DNA of 64,000 bases. It comes from Collinsella sp. GTDB lineage: Bacteria; Actinomycetota; Coriobacteriia; Coriobacteriales; Coriobacteriaceae. This document shows positions 50,764 to 59,957 of this stretch, one piece after another. The DNA lies in NCBI GenBank assembly GCA_029264355.1, contig JARIBW010000039.1:1-64000 (forward strand), in the 5' to 3' direction. A program made the position numbers and the translations under genes. Position 1 is the first letter of the stretch, and every line of letters starts with the position of its first letter. The notes beneath the pieces were generated by a model. That model worked only from the letters and a program-made list of their open reading frames with translations. It was not told where the DNA came from and searched no databases.

Positions 50764-52218
50764 CTACTTGGCGGAAGGCAGCGTCGTCCCCTCCGGCTCG
50801 TGGGGCTCCCCGATCAGATCGACGGTCACGCGCGTCCCCACGCCCTCCTCGGACTCGACGCGGATGCCGGATTCCTCGCCGAAGAAGAAGTGGATGCGCA
50901 TGAGCACGTTCACGAGCGCCAAACCGCCTCCACGCTTGATGGAGCCATCCGCCGTGGTGGGGGCATCGAGCATGCTCACCGTCTCTGCACCGTCCTCGGG
51001 CCTCCTCTCGTCGAGCCCCGACCCGCCGCGCGCCCCGGAGGGTCCGCTCTTGACATCCAGCAGCTTGGCGAGGGTCTCCTCGCCCATGCCGATGCCGTCG
51101 TCTTCGACCACGATCCTCACGCCATCGTCGGTCTCATAGGAAGACAGCTTGATGGACAGGGGCTCGACCTCGCGCATCGCGTGCTTGATGCAATTCTCGA
51201 GCAGGGGCTGCAAGATGAACGGCGGCACCCGGCAGTCCAGCGTGGAGGGGTCCAGATCGACCTCGAGCTTGAGGCGCCCCTCTCCGTAACGCGCCTGCAT
51301 GAGGTTGATGTAGCGCATGCCCTGATCGAGCTCGTTCTCGAGCGAGGCGAGCGCGTCCGAGTTCGACAGCGTCTGACGGTAATAGTTGGAGAAATCGATG
51401 AGCAGGGATCGGGCCTTCTCCGGCTCGGTGCGCACCAAGGAGACGATCGTCCCGATGGTGTTGAACAGGAAATGGGGGTCGACCTGGGACTGCAGGGCAC
51501 GCAGCTCCATGCGCGCGCTCACGTCCTCCTGGCGCTCGAGCTCGAAGCTCGCGAGCTGCGTGGAGATCAGTTCGGCAAAGCCCGTGGCAAGCGCCGTCTG
51601 ACGCGCGTCGATGTCCCCGTAGCGCGGGTAGTACAGCTCGAACGTCCCCATGCATCGGTCGCGCACGATAAGGGGGGCGGCTATGCCCGCCTGCAGGCGC
51701 GGGAAGAAGTGGGGCTTGTCGGGACCCGAGGTCTCGCGCGTGAACACCTCTATCCGCTCGTTCCTGATGGCCCTCAAGGTGCTCTCGAGCACGACCTTCG
51801 TCCCGGTCGGGCACCGATCGGAATCCTCTCCCCAGCTCGCGATCACCTGACGCCCATCGGTGATGCAGATGGCCGACGCCAGCGTCTCCGGCAGAATGAG
51901 CCGGCAGGCGCCCAACGTCGCCTCGGGCACCAGTCCGTGGCGCGTGTAGGTGAAGATCTTGCTCGCGATGCCGAGCGTTCGATCGGTCGCCGACAGGGAG
52001 AAATCATCCGGCGCGACGAACACGTACGCGAAGAAGAAGCACAAAAGGACGAGCCCGGCGATGGTGATGACGGCCGGGACGGGATTGGGGTTGCTCACGA
52101 ACTCGAGGCCCAACAAAGCCAAGAGCATGGGCACGCACAACATGAGGCCGCGCAGCGCCCAATCCTGAGCGAGACGGAAGAACTTCGTCCGATTCTGCCT
52201 GGCGAACGGCCTGTGCAT
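50764..52218 (-). CDS. LytS-like sensor histidine kinase (system 2)
   Basis: 'LQSQVDPHFLFNTIGTIVSLVRTEPEKA', 'EDDGIGMGEETLAKLLD'. Confidence 0.92.
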   Translation of the reverse strand: MHRPFARQNRTKFFRLAQDWALRGLMLCVPMLLALLGLEFVSNPNPVPAVITIAGLVLLCFFFAYVFVAPDDFSLSATDRTLGIASKIFTYTRHGLVPEATLGACRLILPETLASAICITDGRQVIASWGEDSDRCPTGTKVVLESTLRAIRNERIEVFTRETSGPDKPHFFPRLQAGIAAPLIVRDRCMGTFELYYPRYGDIDARQTALATGFAELISTQLASFELERQEDVSARMELRALQSQVDPHFLFNTIGTIVSLVRTEPEKARSLLIDFSNYYRQTLSNSDALASLENELDQGMRYINLMQARYGEGRLKLEVDLDPSTLDCRVPPFILQPLLENCIKHAMREVEPLSIKLSSYETDDGVRIVVEDDGIGMGEETLAKLLDVKSGPSGARGGSGLDERRPEDGAETVSMLDAPTTADGSIKRGGGLALVNVLMRIHFFFGEESGIRVESEEGVGTRVTVDLIGEPHEPEGTTLPSAK

Positions 52219-52444
52219 GTGCGAACCAACCCCTTCGGATCATCTGAAACGGACCCATCATACCAAGCGGCATCCGGATTACAACCAGGCGCCTCGTCTC
52301 CCCGCTCGATCGGGCGTCGCGCCAAAAAAGGCCCCGGCAGCCCACGGAGCATCACCGTCGGCACGGCACTCGACATCTCGCCGAGCGCCGTGCCCGGAAC
52401 TGACCCTCGCAGGCTACCGGGGCCCCCAAGGAGGCGTTATCCGA

Positions 52445-53722
52445 TTACTCGGAGTACTTGTTGCCCTCGCCGAAGGTACCGGGATCGACGATCCAGCCGT
52501 CCTTCATGATGACGTCCATGTTGTCGACGTTGAGGGTGTGGATATCGGCGGCCACGTCGCCGTTGACCACGAGCAGGTCGGCGCACTTGCCGGCCTCGAG
52601 GGAACCGGTCTCGTCCTCGATGTGGCACATCTTGGCGCCGTTGAGGGTGGCGCAATTGATGGTCTCGACCGGGGAGAAGCCGATCTTGTCCACGAACTCG
52701 TACATCTCCTCGATGGAGCAGGTGCCGTACGGGGTGACGAAGGAGAAGGAGTCGGAGCCGATCGTCATGATCACGCCGCGCTTCTTGGCCTCGCGCAGGC
52801 AGTCATAGTTGCGCTGGAGCTCCTTCTCGACGAGGGTGCCCTCGTACTTGTCATGCAGCTCGGGCACGTAGACCGGCGGATAGGTGGCGTACCAGGTGGG
52901 CAGGAAGGCGATCGTCGGGGTGAAGAACGTGCCCTGCTCGGCCATGAGGTCCATGGTGCGCTCGTCGATGTCGAAGCCGTGGATCAGCTGCTCGCAGCCA
53001 AAGCGGACGGAATCGTAGGCAGCGGCGTGGTTGTTGTAGCAGTGGCTCCACACCGGGATGCCGACCATCTTGGCCTCATCGACGACGGCCTTGATCTCCT
53101 CGGCGCAGTAGTGCTGGTCGCGACCGGAGTCCCAGCGCCAGATGCCGCCGCCGGTAGCCCAGATCTTGATCGCGTCGGGGTTCTCGCGCAGACGACGGCG
53201 AACGGCCTTGCGAAGGTCCCAAGGACCATCGACCTGGTCGCCCCACGGGTGGGAGTTCTTGTTCTCGAGCTGGCTGCAGTGGTGGGAGTCACCATGGCCG
53301 GCGACGCGGCAGAAGCCCAGGCCGGTGGCGAGGACGCGCGGGCCCTTGAAGACGCCCTTCTCGATGCAGTCGCGGACCTGGATGCCGAAGCGGCCGATCT
53401 CGCACACGGTGGTCAGACCGTGGGTGAGGCAGTCGTAGGCCTGCTTGACGGCGACGGCCTGCTTCTCGAGCAGCGGCTGCATGACCCAATCGGTGTCATC
53501 GTCGGTGAGGTTGCCGGAGAAGTGCAGGTGGGTGTCGATCAGGCCGGGCATGACGGTCTTGCCGGTCGCGTCGATGACCTCGTAGCCCTCAGGGGTGTCC
53601 TGGTGGGCGCCGGCGTACTCGATCTTGCCGTTCTCGTCGACGAGAACCAGGGAGTTCTCGACCGGCTCGGCGCCGGTGCCGTCGATGAGCTTGCCTCCGA
53701 CGATTGCATACTTCTTACCCAT
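52445..53722 (-). CDS. Amidohydrolase family protein (imidazolonepropionase/prolidase-like)
   Basis: 'KTVMPGLIDTHLHFSGN', 'IKIWATGGGIWRWDSGRDQHYCAEEIKAVVDEAKMVGIPVWSHCYN', 'LEAGKCADLLVVNGD'. Confidence 0.88.
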   Translation of the reverse strand: MGKKYAIVGGKLIDGTGAEPVENSLVLVDENGKIEYAGAHQDTPEGYEVIDATGKTVMPGLIDTHLHFSGNLTDDDTDWVMQPLLEKQAVAVKQAYDCLTHGLTTVCEIGRFGIQVRDCIEKGVFKGPRVLATGLGFCRVAGHGDSHHCSQLENKNSHPWGDQVDGPWDLRKAVRRRLRENPDAIKIWATGGGIWRWDSGRDQHYCAEEIKAVVDEAKMVGIPVWSHCYNNHAAAYDSVRFGCEQLIHGFDIDERTMDLMAEQGTFFTPTIAFLPTWYATYPPVYVPELHDKYEGTLVEKELQRNYDCLREAKKRGVIMTIGSDSFSFVTPYGTCSIEEMYEFVDKIGFSPVETINCATLNGAKMCHIEDETGSLEAGKCADLLVVNGDVAADIHTLNVDNMDVIMKDGWIVDPGTFGEGNKYSE

Positions 53723-53902
53723 GTTGTTCCTCCTTATTGGAACGATGGATTGGCTAGTGGCTCCCAACCGGACAGGGTACGTGCACGGTCGGGTATGCCG
53801 CAAGAGAATGGGGGCGCGACGGGCGCGCCGTGGTGGAGCGCGATGCCCCGGGGCGCAGTGGGCGTGTCGTGTCAGGCGCCCACCGCGCAAAAGAGACGAA
53901 CG

Positions 53903-55351
53903 TTACTTACCGGCGCGAGCCTTGGTGACGAACATGAGGACCAGGCCGACAGCCAGCCAGCCGAGCACGATGGACCACTCGACCATGTTGAGGCAAGCAG
54001 GGCTGAAGGGCAGGACCAGCAGGCCGATGATGATGCCGCCGGCGAGGATGGCCAAGACGATGCCGAACTTTCCGCCGGGGACCTTGTAGGGACGAGGCAG
54101 GTCGGGCTCGGTGTAGCGCATCCTCAGGCAGGCCAGGGCGACCATGGTGCAGGAGAAGATGAACGCGAGAGCGGACACGTTGGTCAGCGGGATGAGCATG
54201 TTCTTGCCCAGGAACGGACCGACGACGGTGATGACGGCCAGAACCACGCAAGCGAGCTTGGGGGCGCCGGACTTCTCATCGACCTCGGCGAACTTCTCGG
54301 GGAGCTGCCCCTTGCGGCCCATGGCGAGCATGATGCGGGACGTGGCGCCGTAGAAGGAGTTCATCGGTCCCATGGGCCCCAGGGTGGCGATGACGAGCAT
54401 GGCCACGTAGAGAATCATGTTGATGTTCTTCAGGCAGGCCAGGGCGGGCACGGGCTGCGCCACGAACTCATCCCAAGGCAGGATGGTGCCGAAGGAGTAG
54501 ATGCAGACCATGTAGAAGCCGCCGGCGGCGAGAAGGGCCAAGGAGATGATCTTGCCGAACTTGTTCCAGTTCAGACCCTCGGCGGCCTCCTCGGCCTGCT
54601 GCGGGATGGTGTCGAATCCCGCATAGAAGAACGGGGTCAGCACCAAGACCGAGACGATGCCGGCGAGCAGGTTGCCGGAATCGGTGGCGGGCACGCCGCC
54701 GCCGGCACCGGACACCTGGGAGAACACGGGCATCGCGTTGCTCGGGGAGCCAGTCACGATGGAGACGCCCATGGCGAGCAGCATGCCGCAAAGCAGCGCC
54801 TTGGTGAGGAACGCCTGGAGCTTAGCCGCCGAGCTGGCGCCGCGGAAGTTCAGGAAAACCACGTAGCCGGCGAAGGCGAGCGCGATCAGGGTCGGGAACA
54901 GGTAGACGTCTGCACCGAGGATGGTGTAGAGCTTGACGGCGCGGAGCCAGCCAAGTCCGGGCAGGCTGCCGAACATGTCCGAGACCAGCGTGGAGATGGC
55001 GATGGCCTCCCACGGGCACAGGATGCCGTTACCCAAGGCCAGGAACCATCCGGTGATGTAGGACGCCGTGTGACCGAAGGTGCGGTCGACGTACTCCACG
55101 ATACCGCCGGATACCGGGATGGCGGCCGTCAGCTCGCCAAACACCGCTCCGATGGGCACCAAGGCGATGGCGCCCAAGAGGAATGCGATCATAGCGGGGA
55201 CGGGGCCGCCGCCAACGACCATCCAGTCGCCGACCTGCAGGACCCAACCGGTACCGATGATGGCGCCGAAGCCGATGGTAAAGAAGTTCCACAGCGACAG
55301 CGTCTTCTTCATACCGCCCTGATCGGCAGCAGAAGCGTTGGTTTCCGCCAT
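53903..55351 (-). CDS. APC family amino acid/amine permease
   Basis: 'SLWNFFTIGFGAIIGTGWVLQVGDWMVVGGGPVPAMIAFLLGAIALVPIG'; about 12 TM. Confidence 0.9.
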   Translation of the reverse strand: MAETNASAADQGGMKKTLSLWNFFTIGFGAIIGTGWVLQVGDWMVVGGGPVPAMIAFLLGAIALVPIGAVFGELTAAIPVSGGIVEYVDRTFGHTASYITGWFLALGNGILCPWEAIAISTLVSDMFGSLPGLGWLRAVKLYTILGADVYLFPTLIALAFAGYVVFLNFRGASSAAKLQAFLTKALLCGMLLAMGVSIVTGSPSNAMPVFSQVSGAGGGVPATDSGNLLAGIVSVLVLTPFFYAGFDTIPQQAEEAAEGLNWNKFGKIISLALLAAGGFYMVCIYSFGTILPWDEFVAQPVPALACLKNINMILYVAMLVIATLGPMGPMNSFYGATSRIMLAMGRKGQLPEKFAEVDEKSGAPKLACVVLAVITVVGPFLGKNMLIPLTNVSALAFIFSCTMVALACLRMRYTEPDLPRPYKVPGGKFGIVLAILAGGIIIGLLVLPFSPACLNMVEWSIVLGWLAVGLVLMFVTKARAGK

Positions 55352-55773
55352 AGCACGCCTCCTTTCTTTTGTTGGGGTCGACGATTCCACTCGTCGGCCC
55401 TCCCCCTCGCGCTCGCCGGTTTGGCGGGCGCCTTTTCCACGCTCTGAAGAATATTGCCAACCGATGTGAAGGTTTGCGGTCAGTCGACATTCGGAATGTC
55501 ATCGCAGACGAGCGGGCGCCGTTCTCCGACTAACGGTCGTCGCGAGAGGCGACGGCCCTGGGCGTTTTCCCGCTCACCGCCCAAATCGACCAGTCGCGGA
55601 AGCGAGGTTCGCCGCCGTAAGGGCGAGTTGTGGGGCAGCAGGGTTTTCGCGGCATTCACGCGCCGGGCGCGACCAGGTGGGTGGGAGAACCTTCGGCTAA
55701 ATATGTTTAGGCTGGTAGAATGTACTTCGTTTGTTTTCGACGGCGCTTGAACAGCTCGATCCGGGAGGCATCT

Positions 55774-57060
55774 ATGGACGACCGATATCGTGGGGACGAT
55801 CCCCGTCGCTCCGTACGCCTTGCGTCGTCCGCGAACGGCGGGCCCGCGCGCGATCGCGCTCCCCTGCCGCTCGGCGTCAATGAAAGGACGCGCGGCGTGG
55901 GGTCACGCCCGGCGAGTGGCGGCGCTGCCGGCCGGAACGAAGGCGCCGTACCGCGACCCAAGTTCCGTCCGCCCGCGAGGGCCGCAGACAACGCCCCCAC
56001 ATACCGTGGCCCTCGCAGTCCCCGCCCGCAGGCCCCCCGCACCACGCGCCCACAAGGCGCTCGTGATTCGCGTCCCATGCGTCAAAGCCCCCACGCCGGA
56101 GATCCATACGGCGGGCGGGCATACCCCGGCCCGCAAGCGCTCCCGACGGGCAGGACCCCTTCGGGTGCCCGCCCACAAGGCCAGACACCTCGCGGCGCCG
56201 GCCAACGCCGGCCCCTCAGCGGAAGCTACGCTCGCACCCCCTCGTTTTACCGCTCAAGCGGCACCCGTGGGCCGCGCGCCGGATACGTGGGCGGGCCTTT
56301 GCGCGGGAGCCGAGGCCGCAACCGCATCTTCTCACGCCCCACCTGGCAGTCCGTTCTGTTCAGCCCGCGCGGGATCGCCATGCTCCTGGCCATCGCGGTG
56401 CTTGGCGCGGGATGCCTTGGCATCAACGCCAAAATCCAGAGAGACAAGGCGGAAGAAGCCGCGCGCATCGAGGCGAAGGAGGAGAAGGAGCGCCTCGCCA
56501 AGCAAAAGGTCGACCCGCTCAAGCTCGGACCCACCGCCATCCCCGTCTCCACGCCGCGCTCGCAGTGGGCCAAGGGCGCGATGCCGTATCTCTATCAGAC
56601 CGACCCGATCTGGGCGAACAAGCCTTACGCCGGGAGCAGCATCCGCATCGCCGGCTGCGGTCCCACGAGCCTTTCCATGGTCTACGTGTATCTGACGGGC
56701 AAAAGCGATCTCGACCCAGCCGCCATGGCCTCGTTTGCCGAGAAACACAACTTCGCCCCCACCGGGGCAACCGAGTGGCGCTTCATGACCGACGGCGCGG
56801 CCGCCATCGGATTGAAGTCGACCCCCGTGTCCCCCTCGCGTGAGAGCATCGCGTCGGCGCTGGATGCCGGCATGCCGATCATCTGCTCCCTCGCCCCCGG
56901 GGACTTCACCACGATCGGCCACTTCTTGGTCATCAAGGGAATGGACAGCCGAGGCATGCTCGAGATCCACGACCCCAACAGTCCCTACAACAGCGCCAAG
57001 CGCTGGCCCATCAAACAGGTTCTCCCGCAAATAGAGGCCCTCTGGGCCTTCTCGGCCTAG
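55774..57060 (+). CDS. Membrane-anchored C39-like papain-fold peptidase with disordered Arg/Pro/Gly N-terminus
   Basis: TM 'GIAMLLAIAVLGAGCLGI'; 'IAGCGPTSLSMVYVYLTGKSDLDPAAMASFAEKHNF...GHFLVIKGMDSRGMLEIHDPNSPYNSAKRW'. Confidence 0.82.
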   Translation: MDDRYRGDDPRRSVRLASSANGGPARDRAPLPLGVNERTRGVGSRPASGGAAGRNEGAVPRPKFRPPARAADNAPTYRGPRSPRPQAPRTTRPQGARDSRPMRQSPHAGDPYGGRAYPGPQALPTGRTPSGARPQGQTPRGAGQRRPLSGSYARTPSFYRSSGTRGPRAGYVGGPLRGSRGRNRIFSRPTWQSVLFSPRGIAMLLAIAVLGAGCLGINAKIQRDKAEEAARIEAKEEKERLAKQKVDPLKLGPTAIPVSTPRSQWAKGAMPYLYQTDPIWANKPYAGSSIRIAGCGPTSLSMVYVYLTGKSDLDPAAMASFAEKHNFAPTGATEWRFMTDGAAAIGLKSTPVSPSRESIASALDAGMPIICSLAPGDFTTIGHFLVIKGMDSRGMLEIHDPNSPYNSAKRWPIKQVLPQIEALWAFSA

Positions 57061-57073
57061 CGCCACACAAATA

Positions 57074-57102
57074 GACGCCCCGGGGCAGTAAGCCGGGGCG
57101 TC
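57074..57102. terminator. Hairpin terminator between convergent C39 peptidase and arcC genes
   Basis: gacgccccgg-ggcagtaag-ccggggcgtc. Confidence 0.75.
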
Positions 57103-57221
57103 TGGGAGAGGGAGACTCTGTGAACGTCACGCGGGATACGACGATCGCGCGCGACGATGGTCATCATCGGACGCCCGGCCGGATCAAGGCGGCAGCCGGG
57201 CGCCTGACGACATAGGAGGTG

Positions 57222-58184
57222 TTAGCCGACGATGCGGGTGCCGGAGAGACCGGCCATGGTCTCGGCGGCCTTGTCCAGGGCGCCGATGATGCAGGTGCGG
57301 CCCTTGCGGGAGCGGGCGAACTTGATGGCGGCGCGGACCTTGGGCTCCATGGAGCCCTTGCCGAACTGACCCTCGTCAGCGAGCTTCTCAGCCTCATCGG
57401 CGGTGAGCTCCTCGAGCTCCTGCTGATCGGGCTTACCAAAGTTGATGGCGACGTGCTCGACGGCGGTCAGGAGGAACAGGACGTCGGCGGAGCAGTCCTC
57501 GGCGAGGAGCTCGCCGCCCATGTCCTTGTCGATAACGGCGGCGACGCCCTTGTAGCAGCCCTTGTTCTCGTAGTCGCGGACGACGGGGATGCCGCCGCCA
57601 CCGCAGGCGATGACGATGAACTCGTTGTCGAGCAGGTTGAGGATGGAATCGGCCTCGACGATCTTCTTGGGCTCCGGGGAGGCCACGACGCGACGCCAGC
57701 CACGGCCGGAGTCCTCGACGAAGGTCATCTCAGAGTTCTCGGCCATGATCTCCTTGGCCTGCTCCTCGGTGTAGAAGGGGCCGATGGGCTTGGTCGGGTT
57801 GGCGAAGGCGGGATCATCCGGATCGACCTCGATCTGAGTGACGACGGAGGCGGCGTGCCAGCGCTTGTAGCGCTTGTGCATCTCGCGGCCGATGCCCTGC
57901 TGCAGGTGGTAACCGATGTAGCCCTGGGACATGGCGCCGCACTCGGGCAGGTCCATGGAGGGGGTGCCGATGGCATCGTGGGCAGCGGCGAAGGCGTTCT
58001 GGATCATGCCGACCTGCGGACCGTTGCCGTGGGTGATGATGATCTCGTTACCCTGCTCGATGAGGCCGAGCAGCGCATGGGCAGCGTGGCCGACCTTCTC
58101 GATCTGCTCTTCGGGGGTGTTGCCGAGGGCATTGCCGCCGAGGGCGACGACGATGCGATCGGGCTTGCCAAGGGGCTTGGACAT
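57222..58184 (-). CDS. arcC: Carbamate kinase
   Basis: 'RIVVALGGNALGNTPEEQIEKVGHAA', 'ITHGNGPQVGMI', 'VIACGGGGIPVV'. Confidence 0.95.
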   Translation of the reverse strand: MSKPLGKPDRIVVALGGNALGNTPEEQIEKVGHAAHALLGLIEQGNEIIITHGNGPQVGMIQNAFAAAHDAIGTPSMDLPECGAMSQGYIGYHLQQGIGREMHKRYKRWHAASVVTQIEVDPDDPAFANPTKPIGPFYTEEQAKEIMAENSEMTFVEDSGRGWRRVVASPEPKKIVEADSILNLLDNEFIVIACGGGGIPVVRDYENKGCYKGVAAVIDKDMGGELLAEDCSADVLFLLTAVEHVAINFGKPDQQELEELTADEAEKLADEGQFGKGSMEPKVRAAIKFARSRKGRTCIIGALDKAAETMAGLSGTRIVG

Positions 58185-58549
58185 AACTGCCTCTTTCTTC
58201 TCGTTTTGCTGATGGCAAATATTCACCAGCTGACGTACTTTATGCAATATACCCTCCCAAGCGCAATCGATTGACAATGTTTTCGACTGTCTTGGTGAAC
58301 GGACGATAATTGGCGATAAACGTTATACCGCAAGCATATAGACACTATTTCGTCACATAGAACCCCATGCATTATTGAGATTCATAATTGCATACACTAT
58401 CTCTCGATTTTGCAATGTTATGCAACTTGATACAAGTTCTAGTCTGAATATGCGCCAGTTTTATCTAGATGGAGCACCATGGCGTACCGTCGCGGCGGTG
58501 GACTCGCAAAAGTAGACGCCGGCAAGGGTCGGCAGGCCGATTGGCAAAG

Positions 58550-58592
58550 GCGCAAAGGGAGGGCTGTTGAACGGAGCTCCCTCCCTTTGCGC
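58550..58592. terminator. 14-bp perfect stem hairpin downstream of aguA
   Basis: gcgcaaagggaggg ... ccctccctttgcgc. Confidence 0.65.
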
Positions 58593-58642
58593 AATGCAAG
58601 CCACACACGGACGTCCCGTCCGCACGGGCATCAGAAGCACTG

Positions 58643-59848
58643 CTAGGCAGAGGGCTCCTGCTGGGTGATGCAATGGATGTTGCCGCCGCCATAGACGACC
58701 TGCTCAGACTGGACGCCGACGCACTTGTAGACGCCCTCGCCCCAAACCTCGTCGTAAATCTTCTGCAACGTCTCAACGGCGAGGAGATCGTTCTCATCGC
58801 CATACTGCGGAACGATGACGCCGTGGTTGGTCACAAGGTAATTCATGTAGGAGGCGATCAGGGGCTCGTCGGCAACGCGGGGCTCGGCATTCTCATCGGC
58901 GTCAATGGTGTCGCAGGAAGCCTGGTCCATGAACAGCGGGTTGACGGGCATGGGGAGTTTATAGACCTTCATCTTGCGGCCCTTGGCGTCAACCGCATTG
59001 GACAGGGTCTCGAAAGCGGCATGGCACTGCTCGTAAAACGGATACTCGGGATCGTCGGTCCAGATGCAGGCCATGACACCGGGGGCGACGAACGTGGCGA
59101 CGTCATCGATATGACCGTTGGTCTCCTCGGGATCGATGCCCTCCTTGACCCAAATCACCTTCTCGACACCCAGGTAATCCTTGAGATGCTCGTCCATATA
59201 GGCGCGAAGCTCCTCGCTCCAGGGCTCGAACTTGCGCGCGAATCGAGGCCAGATGGACTCGGGGTCCTCTTCCTCTGCGAGCACCGCGGAGCAGGTACGC
59301 CCCGGGGACAGCAGGCACTGATCGGTCACGACAAGGGTCCCCTCGCCATCGACGGTGATGGAACCGCCCTCGAGGATCATATCGTCAGGGCGATAGCGAC
59401 GGCATCCGGAGAGCTCGGCCATCTTGAGGGCGATCTGCTCATCCTTATCCCACGGGAAATAGAGACCGTCGATAAGACCGCCATACGCGTTGAAGTGCCA
59501 ATGGCATGCGCGCTTCTCGCCCTTGCCGTTGACGACAAAGGTGGCCGCCGTATCGCGGAACCAGGCATCGTCGGTCGTCATCTCTATGACGGTCACGTTC
59601 TCGTTATCCTCGAAGACGGCCTTGCAGTTGGCGTAATCCGCCTGATTGGCGCACATAGTGACCGGGGTAAACTCGGCGATGGCGCGGGCGATGGCGGCAT
59701 ACTGCCCCTGAGCGGGCTTGGCGCCGTGAGCCCAAGTATCGGTGCGATGAGGCCAGCCCATCCACACGCGGTCCTGCGGGGCGAACTCCGCGGGCATGAA
59801 AAAGCCATCGGCCTTGGGAGTGGACTCAGATTCGTAGATCGTACGCAT
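58643..59848 (-). CDS. aguA: Agmatine deiminase
   Basis: 'MPAEFAPQDRVWMGWPHRTDTWAHGAKPAQ', 'DDAWFRDTAATFVVNGKGE', 'EGGSITVDGEGTLVVTDQCLLSPGR', 'GGGNIHCITQQEP'. Confidence 0.95.
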   Translation of the reverse strand: MRTIYESESTPKADGFFMPAEFAPQDRVWMGWPHRTDTWAHGAKPAQGQYAAIARAIAEFTPVTMCANQADYANCKAVFEDNENVTVIEMTTDDAWFRDTAATFVVNGKGEKRACHWHFNAYGGLIDGLYFPWDKDEQIALKMAELSGCRRYRPDDMILEGGSITVDGEGTLVVTDQCLLSPGRTCSAVLAEEEDPESIWPRFARKFEPWSEELRAYMDEHLKDYLGVEKVIWVKEGIDPEETNGHIDDVATFVAPGVMACIWTDDPEYPFYEQCHAAFETLSNAVDAKGRKMKVYKLPMPVNPLFMDQASCDTIDADENAEPRVADEPLIASYMNYLVTNHGVIVPQYGDENDLLAVETLQKIYDEVWGEGVYKCVGVQSEQVVYGGGNIHCITQQEPSA

Positions 59849-59957
59849 AGTTTTACCTCCATATTCGTACAACCTTGAACGCGGGGCGGGTCGCCCCGCG
59901 CAAAACAACCAGGTAGGATATATGCCGCATCACGTCCGAAGCGACAGCTGGGACCTC

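Noticed and set aside
52217-55447. 1076-aa plus-strand ORF
   Set aside because: Antisense to the amidohydrolase and APC permease. Val/Gly/Asp-rich composition from complementary codon bias, not a real adhesin.
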